Shown here one piece after another: positions 1 through 9,976 of a stretch of DNA of 64,000 bases (position 1 is the stretch's first letter; every line of letters begins with the position of its first letter). Under the pieces are notes generated by a model. That model made no database searches. It was not told the DNA's origin and worked only from the letters and a program-made list of their open reading frames with translations. This DNA is from Musa acuminata AAA Group (taxonomy: Eukaryota; Streptophyta; Magnoliopsida; Zingiberales; Musaceae). The translations under genes and the position numbers were made by a program. The stretch spans positions 16,574,501-16,638,500 of the forward strand of contig NC_088347.1 in NCBI RefSeq assembly GCF_036884655.1. The letters are read 5' to 3'.

Positions 1-584
1 ATTCCTTCATGTGATAATATGAATGTATGAAACACTTATGATATGATTTTTTATACAATTCCATGTATTCATGAAATATTTATCTCATCACCCAATTAAT
101 TCCTCTTGATACTCCTAATATGATAAAATGAAATTATCCATGAAATACAAATGGGGAGAAGTTTTGATCATGCATGGTAGGATGCAATTTGATAAATTAA
201 TACCATCATGATTTGAAACATTTATGATTTGAAATTATGCATGCAATTGCTTTTATTGTGATGATATATGCATATAATGTGTATCATGAATGCTCTAAAT
301 GATGAATGCTTGGTATCATGATCAAAATATTGATAAATGCTATGATTTATTACCAAAATGATATATTATGTATGATATGCCCATAGTGATTAATTTATTT
401 GTACAATGCATAAAGTAAGGATACAAATGTAAAGTTTTAAAGTTGTGCATATTTTATTTTGAAAACATAATGATGCACAAATAAGATTGATACTTACCTT
501 TGTCATGATTTAGAAATTGATGTAAAGGGTCTTCCCTTCTTTTTGACAATGACAAAGGGGGAGATAGCTAGCTTGCATAAGACA

Positions 585-960
585 AGGGAAGCAAAAATTA
601 CAAATGTACATATCACAAAAAGGAGCAAAACTTATTAGTTTGCTCAACTCAAAAGCAAGAAATGCTATCTTGTAATCTTAAGCAAAAGTGCTATCTTGTA
701 AATCTCAAAGAAGCAATATGTGCCAAGTTACATATTTTGAAAAGAGGCAAAATAGTCCATCTTGCACATCTTTTTGCTAACTTTTTGTGTAAAAGTTGAT
801 AACTTGCATACTATAAATTTGCATACCAAATGTGCAATCTTGCCTCTCTCAAGAAGCAAAACATGCTAATTTGCACATATAGCAAACTTGCGTATTTCAA
901 GAAGCAAGGGATGCTTTCTTGAACATCTCATGTAATAAGTTGAATTCATCTCTCAAACAC
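585..960 (+). repeat. degenerate short repeats in Sirevirus 3' region
   Basis: Loose repeats of a unit combining a 'caagaagcaa' block with a 'tgctatcttg' block occur about every 35-60 bases. A similar set appears near 22440-22560 in another Sirevirus copy, so the repeat belongs to the family and not to this locus. Confidence 0.5.
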
Positions 961-1175
961 ATAGAAAGTGACACTTCTCCTTTTTGTTGATGACAAAGGG
1001 GGAGAAGTATGATCATGTTATGCATGATGACGTATTACAAATATTCATGATGAATATTTGTAATGACTTGAATTTGACTTGAATTCAAGGTTCTATCAAT
1101 ATTGCATATTGATAGGGGGAGTTTGTTTAAACTCCGGGAGTTAAGGTTAACTCTGTCATCAAGTGATTGTCATCA

Positions 1176-1191
1176 TAAAAAAGGGGGAGAT
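1176..1191 (+). other. polypurine tract (PPT) of Sirevirus
   Basis: An A-run followed by GGGGGAGAT abuts the LTR start at 1192. This is the plus-strand primer site for reverse transcription. The same tract precedes LTRs at 3652 and 36257, and in reverse complement at 59567. Confidence 0.8.
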
Positions 1192-2829
1192 TGTTGAATC
1201 TCGTATTTTGATGATGAAACCACTTGATATGTGTTTATGATTTAATCTGCGTTTTGAGTGGCACAGGATGCTTCGATCAGAATGAGACAATTAAAGCAGG
1301 AAAATCATGTTGTGTTGGAGGAACATGTCAGAAGATTGGATGTCGGGTTGGTGGATCGGTCGACGTAATGACAGAAGGCTTTGAGCGGTGGATTCGGGCA
1401 TCGGGCCAAGAAGAGCGGGTATTATGCCAAGGATATCGAAGTTGCATTGTTAACTGGCCGATTAGGCAATAGGCCGAAGAGACGACGATGCGCCGAAGAA
1501 TCAAACGAAACATCGAGGGACCAGTGACATGCCGGACAACTTGATTAATTGCTTAGGAGTAATTGTCTAGATCGAACTTTTGTTTTACTATGCAGGATTA
1601 ACTACGATAGCTTGAAAACATAAAGCAAGGATACTAGAGTCAAGTTTAATGGGTTTTTGAGAGTCCGAAGATTCATCGGAGATGCTGCCGGAACCAACCG
1701 AGAAGAAATCAGGGACTTGTCGGAGTTTTCGGAAGTCCGTTGAAGAGATCATCGGAGGTTCGCGGAGATCACTAAGAAGGCTTGGCTACTCATTGATCTC
1801 GCCATAAGATCGGGAGCCTGCTGGGAGTCCGTCGGAAGAAATCCGAGGGTGTATCGGAAGTTCGCCGGAAGATCGTCGGAAAGCTCACCGGAAGGAGACT
1901 TAACGTTTGCAGGTTGAAAACTTACTTAGGACTATGTTTTCAGTTGTGTAGTTTACATGTAATTAGGGTTAGGATTAAGGGATAATCCTATATCCTAGTT
2001 AGGGGCCAACTGGGCCCGATATTACCTAGTTTGGGCCAGATTTGAAGCCCATATAGTGACCCGTAGGACTAGGCGGTGGAACCGTCGGACTAGGTGGTGG
2101 CACCGCCCAGAACCTGAGAATTGGGCGGTGGTACCACCGGACTGGGTGGTGGCACCGCCCAACACCCGAGAGGTCCGACGATGGCACCGCCGGACTAGGC
2201 GGTGGCACCGCTAGTACACTATCAGTATCAGACACTGACAAGCGGTGGCACCGCCACTATTAGGAACCCAAGAGAATTCAAAATTTGGAGCCCAAATTTG
2301 AATCCTCTTGGGGCCTATAAATATCCCTCAATTCTCAGCAAAGAATATAACCTTTGAGAAGTTAGAGATTGAGATAAAGCCTTAGCAAAGTCTTTAACAA
2401 GTCTTATTTTCAATTGTTTGATTATTCATCTCCTTCTTTCTCATTAAAAATTTGTAAGAATGTGAACCACTTGTAGAAGGTTGTAAGAGGGGTATTTGTC
2501 CTTCCCCTTCAAAGTGATTTGCTAGTGGAAGTTGAGAGCCTCACTGAAGAAGGCTTCGCAAGTGGATGTAGGTCATTTTGACCGAACTACTTTAAATTGG
2601 TGTGTTCCTTGAATGTGTGAGTATTTACTTTTCTAAAACCGTTATTTACATAGCAGCAAGCTTCCGGTTTTCATCTTCTCACTTTACTCGAGCTACTTTC
2701 ACCAAGTCATTTATTGTTGAATCGAAATCTCTACGTTACGAAATCATTTTCAAACTTATGATTTTTAATCCGTTGCACTAATTCACCCCCCCCCCCTCCC
2801 CCCCTCTTAGTGCCGCTCCGATCCTAACA
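1192..2829 (+). repeat. Sirevirus 3' LTR (LTR A), complete
   Basis: Runs from TGTTGAATCTCG to the terminal GATCCTAACA, 1638 bp. A PPT precedes it and no PBS follows, so it is a 3' LTR. U3 carries a cluster of GGCGGTGGCACCGCC-like imperfect palindromes (about 2060-2260). A TATA box (TATAAATA, 2316-2323) lies in the context GGCCTATAAATA, as in the other Sirevirus LTRs here. A C-tract (about 2787-2801) lies just before the CTCTTAGTGC end motif. A matching 5' LTR is outside the window. Confidence 0.85.
2316..2323 (+). promoter_or_regulatory. TATA box of Sirevirus LTR A
   Basis: TATAAATA within a GGCCTATAAATA context. The same context recurs at 4401, 6185, 31053 and 37146, and on the minus strand at 45408, about 47757 and 58725. 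It is the likely U3 promoter of the family; no transcription start can be seen. Confidence 0.6.
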
Positions 2830-3065
2830 AGTGCAATGTCCGATCCTTTGGCCTGATGCCCGAATTCATAGCACGAGCCTTCTACTAGCACGTTGACCAA
2901 TCCTTTGGCCCGATGTCCAATCTTCTGACATGTTCACTTTGGCCCAATATGATTCTTCCTGCTTTAATCAATTTGCCTCTCCTTGATCGAAGCTAGTCCT
3001 GCGTCACTCAAAACGCAGATTAGATCACAAACTTATCAATTGATTTCATCATTAAAATCCGAGAT
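2830..3065 (-). repeat. inverted 5' end fragment of a Sirevirus LTR
   Basis: The reverse complement reads like the first ~235 bases of LTR A (the start region through the 'gaagattgga' block), ending at a degraded LTR start near 3063. It is joined to a forward LTR 3' half at 3066, making an inverted chimera. Confidence 0.7.
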
Positions 3066-3408
3066 TTATTAGGTTGGTCTTCGCCCATTGAAGGAAGACC
3101 ATTACTGGATGCCGGTGACCATGATAGAGGAGGAATCGGAAGTGGATGTAGGTCACAATGACCGAACCACTATAATTTCCGATGTGCCCATTTCCATTAT
3201 GCTTTTCTTTATCGCCATTACTTTCCAAGTTAATAACCAGTTTGTTTACTCTAAAGTCAAGCACTTTCCGAGATTGGTTTTCAACGAACGAATATTTTAC
3301 AAAACCGATGACTTTTTTCGCTACACTAATTCGCCCCACCCGTGCCCCCCCACCCCCCCCCCACCTCCCCCCCCCCCCGGCCTATTAGTGCTGTTCTTGA
3401 TCCTAACA
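3066..3408 (+). repeat. 3' half of a Sirevirus LTR
   Basis: Begins inside the LTR at the 'ggttggtcttcgcccattga' block and ends at GATCCTAACA. The C-rich tract (3341-3378) is expanded and broken by a few A and T bases. No PBS follows. Overlapping frames rich in prolines come from the C-tract and are not genes. Confidence 0.7.
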
Positions 3409-3651
3409 AATTAATCATGGCATGATGAATAATGATTTGGAATCATGCATGTAATGATGATTTTATATTTTGAAAATATACATGATGATTTGGTATTATA
3501 TATGCAATACGCCAACATATGATAATTATGTATGCAATGATGAAATATTACTTTGACTTGAATTCAATGTTCTATCAATATGGCATATTGATAGGGGTAG
3601 TTAAGGTTAACTCCGTCATCAATTGGTTGTCATCATAAAAAAGGAGGAGAT
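3409..3651 (+). mobile_element. Sirevirus 3' internal fragment with PPT
   Basis: A shortened copy of the AT-rich 3' region seen at 1-1191. It shares the 'ttaaggttaactc' block and the block upstream of the PPT, then a slightly altered PPT (A-run plus GGAGGAGAT, about 3636-3651). It leads into the LTR at 3652. Confidence 0.65.
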
Positions 3652-4545
3652 TGTTGAATCTCAAATTTTGATGATGAAACTAATAGATAGTGTTTATCTG
3701 ATCTACGCTTTAAGTGATGTAGGAAGCTTCGATCAGGGAGAAACAATTAAAAGCAAGAAGAATCATGTTGGGCTAGAGTGGAACATGTCAGAAGATTGGA
3801 CATCGAGCCGAAGGATCTATCGACGTATCAATAGAAGGCCTTGGGCTATGGGATCGGGCATCGGGCCAAGAAAAGCAAAAATTGAATCAAGTAAATCAAA
3901 ATTACGGAGGTCAACTGGCCAATTGGGCAATAGGCTGCATGAGAGAACGATGCGCCGAAGAATTGGACAAGGTATCGATGAACCAATAACATGCTAGACA
4001 ACATTTGATTAGCTTTGTAATAATTGTCTAGATCGAAGTAGGTTTTGGGCATAATTGGGTTGGAATTGGGCCAACTCAATTAGGGGCTAGTTGGGCCCAA
4101 GTTTAAGCTATGTTGGGCCAAGTAGAAAGCCTAAACAGTGACTTAATAAATAGAACCATCGGTGGTATAGTCTATGAGATTGTGTCACGCGGTGTACCAC
4201 CCAAACTCAGTCTCCGAGACTGTAAGGTGGTGGTACCGCATAGTCTCCCAAGTGGTAGTATCATCTGACTATGCTATGGTATCGCCCAGTGTCAATGCTG
4301 CAGGCGATGGTATCGCCCAGCACATGAAGTGGTATTGCTAGTACCTCGAAAACCAGGGATGAAATACTTTTAGAATCTAAGTTTGAATACACTTGAGGCC
4401 TATAAATACCCCTCTCATCCTTGGTGAACACACACAAGAATTAAGAGCAAAAAAGGAAGAAAACGCTATTGTAATCTTATAAGAACTCCTCTCAAACTAT
4501 AAGTGTTAGTGAAGTTTAAGAGAGGAGGTAGTGGGGGAGTAAAGG
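3652..4545 (+). repeat. 5' part of a Sirevirus LTR (LTR B), truncated
   Basis: Starts TGTTGAATCTCA directly after a PPT. It contains degenerate palindrome motifs (about 4140-4345) and a TATA box at 4401-4408. It breaks off at 4545, where an inverted LTR end begins, so R/U5 is missing. Confidence 0.75.
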
Positions 4546-5271
4546 TGTTAGGATCAAGAGCACTAAGAGGGGGGGGGGGGGGGGTGGTGAATTAGTGCAG
4601 CGGAAAACTTTCGACGATTAAAAAAGTGTTCGTACTACAAAAGTGATTTCAGTAAGAAAGCCGATTCCTAAATTACTTTAACTTTTGATTAAGCGAGATG
4701 CAGCAAAGATATAAATGCAGTTTGCAATTATGGTTCAAATCAGATAGTAGGTGCAAACTGAAATATGATATTTGTACGAAAAAACTGATTTACATCTAAA
4801 TGCTGATTCGTAAATCACTTGATTAAGTGAGATTCAGTTAAAGCAAGGATATAAAGGCAGTTTGCAGTTATGATAGAAATCAAAACGTAAGTGCAAACTG
4901 AAATATGATGATCGTACGATAAAACTGATTTATGTCTAAACGTCGATTCGGAAAGTGCAAAGCTTGAAACCCAATCGTATATGCACAGAAAGCAGTAAGC
5001 TTTTGAGGAGGTTTGCAGTAAAGATAATATGCTCAAAGTAAATGCAAACCGAGATTTAGAGTTGTTCGGTCAATCTTGACCTACTCCACGTTTGGCTTCC
5101 TCCACCGACGAGGTCACCGACGTCAACTAGAGGCCTTCCTTCAATAGGCGAAGGCCAACCACCCTTTTACAATTTCACTCCTTTTGACGAGCTTAGGAGA
5201 TAACCCTTACAGAATTTTCTCTCCTCTCTTTAAATATCAGAAGTTGGAAGAAAAGAGGGAGAAGAATTTTT
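4546..5271 (-). repeat. inverted 3' half of a Sirevirus LTR (LTR C)
   Basis: Begins with TGTTAGGATC, the reverse complement of the LTR end, and a G-run of about 15. It is the reverse complement of the last ~720 bases of LTR D (about 6286-7006) and stops directly where LTR D starts. LTR C and the 3' half of LTR D are thus inverted repeats separated by the 5' half of LTR D. Confidence 0.75.
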
Positions 5272-7006
5272 TGTTGAATCTCGGATTTTGATGATGAAGT
5301 CAATTGTCATTTGTTATCTAATCCATATGTTGAGATAAGTGTGCAGGATTAACTACGATAAAAGTAAGACATGCAGCAGGAGTTGCGCCGAAGTCAAGAC
5401 AATGATCACGTTGGGAGTTTGAGAGTTCGACGGAAGTTCGGATAGTCGTCGGAGATTCTGCAGGAACAAATCCGAGAAGTCCATGAGCTTGCCAAAGAAG
5501 CTGGTCGGAACTCGCCAAGTGGGTCGTTGCAAGTCCAGGAGTTTGCCAGAAGTCCGCAGGAGCATCGACGGAAGTTCGCCGGAAGCTCGCCGGAAGAAGC
5601 GATTGACGCACCGGAGCAAGTTGCAGTAAATGTCTTAGGGAATATCGTAGTTACCACAATGATTAAGTTGGAAATGGGAGGTGATCCCATTAACTTAATC
5701 TTGGGGCAATTGGGCCCCTGAAAAACCCAAATTGGCCCGAATGGATCAACCCATTCGGACCCTGATTTCTGCCAAGCGGTTGAACTGCCCAAGGCAGGAG
5801 GTTGCACCGCCTGGGCTCAGTCTCTAAGCGAGACTGGGAGGTGCAACCGCTCCAACCAGGCGATGGCACCGCCTGGGCTCAGTCTCCGAGCGAGACTGGG
5901 CGGTGCAACCTCCCTTGACAGGAGGTGGCACCGCTTGGGCTCGGACTCCGAGCACTGGCTAAGCGGTGTAACCGCCTCAGTCAGGAGGTTGCACCGCTTG
6001 AGCTCGGTCTTCAAGCTATGGCAGGAGGTGCAATCGCCCCTAACAGGAGGTGGCACCGCCCAGAGGCTCAGTCTTCGAGCTCTGCCAAGCGGTGCAACCG
6101 CTCTAGTCAGGAGGTGCAACCGCCTGATCCCGAAATTTCGAGAATTGACAGTTTTGAGCTCCAAATTTGAACTGAGTTGGGGCCTATAAATACCCCACCC
6201 ATTTAGCACTGATAGAGCACATAATACACACCGAAATCTTGATCTTGTTTTGTGATTTTTAGAGCTCAAAATTGTTGTAAAGGCCAAAAGTCCTTCTCTC
6301 TCTTTTCTTCCAAGTTCTAAGCTGTAAAGAGAGGAGAGAAAATTCTGTAAGGGTTGTCTCCTAAGCCCGTCAAAAGGAGTGAAACTGTAAAAGGGTGATT
6401 GGCCTTCGCTTATTGAAGGAAGGCCTCTAGTTGATGTCGTTGACCTCGTCGGTGGAGGAAGTCAAAAGTGGAGTAGGTCAAGATTGACCGAACCACTCTA
6501 AATCTCGATTTGCATTTACTTTGAGCATTTTATCTTTATTGCAAACCTCCTCTAAAGCTTACTGCTTTCTGCGCATATACGATCGGGTTTCAAGCTTTGC
6601 ACTTTCCGAATTAGCGTTTAGACGTAAATCTATTTTTTCGTACGATCATCATATTTCAGTTTGCGTTTACGTTTTGATTTCTATCTTAACTGCAAACTGC
6701 CTTAATATCCTTGCTTAAGCTGCATCTCGCCTAATCAAGTGATTTACGAATCAGCATTTAGACGTAAATCAGTTTCTTCATACGAACGTCATATTTTAGT
6801 TTTGCGCTCATATTATGGTTTTCATCATAACTACAAACTGCCTTCATAGATTGACTTTAACGCCATCTCGCTTGATCTTAAGTTAAAGTAATCTTAGAAT
6901 CGGCTTTCACACCGAAATCGTTTTTATCGTTCGAATGTTTTTATCGTCGAAAGATTTCCACTACACTAATTCACCCCCCCCCCTCTTAGTGCTCTTGATC
7001 CTAACA
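5272..7006 (+). repeat. Sirevirus 5' LTR (LTR D), complete
   Basis: Runs TGTTGAATCTCG to CCTAACA, 1735 bp, followed at once by a PBS and a gag gene, so it is a 5' LTR. U3 contains a dense array of GGCGGTGCAACCGCC-like repeats (5775-6130). The TATA box is TATAAATA at 6185-6192. It lacks a ~300 base block near its start that LTR A has ('agaagattgga' region), so it is a different LTR subtype. Confidence 0.85.
5772..6135 (+). repeat. array of imperfect palindromes in LTR D U3
   Basis: About ten units of 25-40 bases, each with a core like GGCGGTGCAACCGCC or GGAGGTGGCACCGCC separated by 'ctcagtctccgagc' spacers. Long ORFs over this array on both strands are side effects of the repeat. Equivalent arrays occur in every complete Sirevirus LTR in this window. 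Confidence 0.7.
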
Positions 7007-7007
7007 A

Positions 7008-7020
7008 TTGGTATCAGAGC
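7008..7020 (+). other. primer binding site (PBS) of Sirevirus D
   Basis: TTGGTATCAGAGC starts one base after the LTR end. This is the usual plant PBS, complementary to the 3' end of initiator methionine tRNA. Confidence 0.85.
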
Positions 7021-7056
7021 GGGGTTAACTCTCAAACGGATTAAAACCCAAGAGAG

Positions 7057-8595
7057 ATGGCATACGCCGGAAACCAAGAGGGCCACTCTATTACACGTCC
7101 ACCCATGTTCAATGGGATGGACTACACCTATTGGAAGACCCGAATGAGGATCTTTCTTATTTTTATAGATTTTGAACTTTGGAATCTTGTCGAAAATGGA
7201 TTTTTGAAGTCTTCTCTTCCAATGATCGATTGGAATGAATTGGAGAAGAAGGCTTTCGCTCTTAATGCAAAGGCTATGAATGCCTTATTTTGTGCACTTG
7301 ATAAAAACGAGTTCAACCGTGTTTTGGTTTGTGAAACCACATTTGATATTTGGCACACACTCGAAGTGACTCACGAAGGCACAAGTAGAGCGGAAGAGTC
7401 AAAAATCAACCTTTTGTTACACTCTTTCGAACTTTTCCAGATGAAACCGAGTGAGACTATTGGCGACATGTTTACTCGTTTCACGGATGTCGTCAATAGT
7501 CTAAAAGGACTCGGAAATTTTTTTTCGGATTTTAAGCTCGTAAATAAGATTCTAAGATCCCTTCCTAAGAGTTGAGATCCTAAAGTCACTGCTATTCAAG
7601 AGGTGAAAGATCTAAACAACTTCCCTCTTGAAGAACTAATCGGGTCATTAATGACCTACGAGATGACTTACAAAGCTCATGAAGAGCACGAAAACATCCT
7701 TCCAAAGAACAGGAAGGATATGACACTTAAAATTTTAGAAGACCACTTGAGAGAAACCTCAAGTGATGAGGACTGTGACGATGACTTGGCACTTCTAACA
7801 AGAAAATTTAAAAAATTCATTAAAAGAAACAAGTTTAAGAATGAAACAAAAAATAAATTTGAACCCAAGAAGGACCAAGTTATTTGCTATGAGTGCAAGA
7901 AGCCGGGACACTACAAAAGTGATTGTCCCCAAGTCAAGAAGAGAACATCAAAGAAGAAGGCGCTCATAGCAATATGGGATGACTCGAGCGTGTCCGAAGA
8001 AGAGGAGTCCAACACCGAGCAAGTTGCTCATTACGCCTTAATGGCCATCGGAGAGGAGATAACGAATTTAATAGATGCAAATTTATCATTTGATGAAATA
8101 TTAAATGCCTTCCATGACTTATTTGATGAATGCAAGATTATTAGTAGAAAATATAAATTGCTAAAAAAGGAGCATGATAGTCTTACTTGTAATTTTGATA
8201 AGTTAAAAACTGAATATCATGATAGTTTAAGTTCATGCATAAAATGCCATGATCTAGAAACTCTCCAAAAGGAAAACTTGCTACTTAAGGACACCTTGAA
8301 GAAATTTGAGGTTGGTAGCAAGTCATTGAACATGATCCTTGCAAACAAAGGTCATGTTCCCAAAAGAAGTGGAATCGGATTTGTGAGAAGTCCTCACCAA
8401 AATCCAACCACCTTCATAAAAGGCCCCATCTTACATGTTCGATACCAAAGCAAATGCAACTTTTGTTGCAAACTTGGACACAAAACGCCTTATTGTCCAT
8501 TCAAGAAAATTAGTCCGAACAAATTAATTTGGGTTCCTAAAGAAACCATGATAAATTCTATGCAACATGATAAACAATGTAGATGCTCACCCTAA
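7057..8595 (+). pseudogene. gag: Sirevirus Gag, interrupted by one stop
   Basis: The ATG lies 50 bases after the LTR, and gag begins MAYAGNQEGHSITRPP with the conserved 'FNGMDYTYWKTRMR' block of copia Gag (UBN2-type capsid domain). The frame runs to a TGA at 7573-7575 and continues in the same frame to 8595. A zinc knuckle CX2CX4HX4C (CYECKKPGHYKSDC) lies at about 7889-7927, after an acidic/basic linker. A second knuckle-like motif (CNFCCKLGHKTPYC, about 8455-8496) is typical of Sirevirus Gag. The last residues (IWVPK block) normally lead into protease, which is missing here. The single stop may be a simple point mutation. Confidence 0.85.
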
Positions 8596-8605
8596 GGAGC
8601 TAATC

Positions 8606-9486
8606 CTAGGAGACACATCAAAGGGGGTTCAAACACGTTCTTCTCTTAAATTTTTTTTGTTCCAACGCCGCTTTTCTCTCCCAAATTGAACCCAAATGTG
8701 TTGACGAAGTCATGAAAGATGATTCATGGATTATCGCAATGCAAAATGAATTAAATCAATTTGAGAGAAATGAGGTGTGGAAACTTGTTCCTAGACCAAA
8801 TGACCATTTAGTTATTGGTACTAAATGGGTTTTTAGAAACAAGCAAAATGAATATGGTATCGTGGTTAGAAACAAGGCTAGATTAGTGGCCAAAGGTTTC
8901 AACCAAGAAGAAGGTATCGATTATGAAGAAACCTTCGCTCTTGTGGCTCGATTAGAAGCCATAAGGATGCTCCTTGCCTACGCTAGTAGTAATAATTTTA
9001 AGTTGTTTCAAATGGATGTTAAAAGCGCTTTTCTTAATGGCTTTATTTCCGAAGAAGTCTATGTTGAACAACCTCCTGGATTTAAAAATAATAGCCTCCC
9101 TAATCATGTGTTTAGATTAACTAAAGCTCTCTATGGTTTAAAACAAGCTCCGAGGGCTTGGTATGAGAGACTTAGTTCTTTTCCTATTGAAAATAATTTC
9201 ACAAAAGGCAAGGTTGATACTACATTGTTCATCAAGAATTTTGAAAATAATTTTCTCATTGTTCAGATTTATGTTGATGATATTATCTTTGGTTCCACAA
9301 ATGAATCTCTTTGTGAATCTTTTGCTAAAATTATGAGTCTTGAATTCGAAAGGACTTTAATGGAAGAATTAACATTCTTCTTAGGCTTACAAATCAAACA
9401 ACTAAGTAATGACATCTTTATTAGTCAAACTAAATATGCTATGAATTTGCTGAAAAAGTTTAATATGAATAACTCAAAAGCTAATC
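8606..9486 (+). pseudogene. pol: Sirevirus reverse transcriptase fragment
   Basis: An [14 protein letters not shown] block near 8606 and a frameshift within a T-run near 8650 lead into a clear Ty1/copia RT (RVT_2). Seen in order: [12 protein letters not shown], the [11 protein letters not shown] motif, an [14 protein letters not shown] motif and the catalytic [10 protein letters not shown] (about 9270-9300). The frame stays open to 9515, but its last ~10 residues come from an inverted LTR start. Protease, integrase and most of RNase H are absent. The junction with gag at about 8581-8606 is a clean deletion of all intervening pol domains. Confidence 0.85.
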
Positions 9487-9561
9487 CTGCATACTTATCT
9501 CAACATATAGATTAGATAATAAATGACAATTGACTTTATCATCAAAATCTGAGATTCAACA
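9487..9561 (-). repeat. inverted first ~75 bases of a Sirevirus LTR
   Basis: Reverse complement of the LTR D start (TGTTGAATCTCAG...), ending exactly at the LTR terminus CAACA. It is fused to a forward LTR 3' half, the same topology as 2830-3408. Confidence 0.75.
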
Positions 9562-9927
9562 AAAGGTTCTCTTCTAAGCCTGCTAAAAAGAGAATAGAGT
9601 TGTAAAAAGGTGATTGGTCTTTGCCTATTGAAGGAAAGACCATTAGTGGATGCCGGTGGCCTTGACGGAAGAGGAATCGACGGAGTGGATGTAGGTCATG
9701 ATGACCGAACCACTATAAAAATATGGTTTGCATTTATTTCTTGCTATTTACCTTTATTGGAAACGACGAAGGAATCGACGGAATTCTTACTTTCACTATT
9801 CTTCTACATGCTTTTAAGTTAAGCATTTTCAATATCAGTTTTCATCGAACGAAAAGATTTTCAAAACCGACGTTTTTATCCACTACACTAATTCACCCCC
9901 CCTCTTAGTACCGACTCGATCCTAACA
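9562..9927 (+). repeat. 3' part of a Sirevirus 5' LTR
   Basis: Starts inside the LTR ('ctaagcctgctaaaaagag' block) and ends GATCCTAACA, followed directly by a PBS and gag. It serves as a rearranged, promoter-less 5' LTR: the U3 and TATA region is missing. Confidence 0.75.
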
Positions 9928-9928
9928 A

Positions 9929-9942
9929 TTGGTATTAGAGCC
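9929..9942 (+). other. PBS of second Sirevirus
   Basis: TTGGTATTAGAGCC, one transition away from the standard initiator-Met PBS, one base after the LTR end. Confidence 0.75.
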
Positions 9943-9976
9943 ACGTTTTTTTCATTTGGTTTAACACCCAATAAAA

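Larger units (their letters stand above)
1..1191 (+). mobile_element. Sirevirus 3' noncoding internal region (element truncated by window edge)
   Basis: AT-rich DNA without a credible ORF that ends in a polypurine tract directly before an LTR at 1192. It is the long noncoding stretch between pol and the 3' LTR of a Sirevirus-type Ty1/copia element whose coding part lies left of the window. It holds several purine-rich PPT-like blocks (near 555, 996 and 1112) and degenerate repeats. Multiple PPT-like blocks before the 3' LTR are a known Sirevirus trait. Family assignment rests on the LTR and PPT matching the gag-bearing copies further right. Confidence 0.7.
5272..9486 (+). mobile_element. truncated Sirevirus D (LTR-PBS-gag-RT)
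   Basis: Order: 5' LTR, PBS, gag, then the 3' part of pol without protease or integrase. The element ends abruptly inside the RT-RNase H region at about 9486, where an inverted LTR start follows. There is no 3' LTR, so neither TSD nor age can be read. Confidence 0.75.

Noticed and set aside
3088..3414. A frame ending in a proline-rich tail
   Set aside because: The prolines come from the C-tract at the LTR end; the frame crosses an LTR junction.
5817..6287. A 156-codon minus-strand frame and overlapping plus-strand frames in LTR D
   Set aside because: They lie on the palindrome array, where repeated units keep several frames open by chance; no domain and no conservation of the frame in other LTRs.
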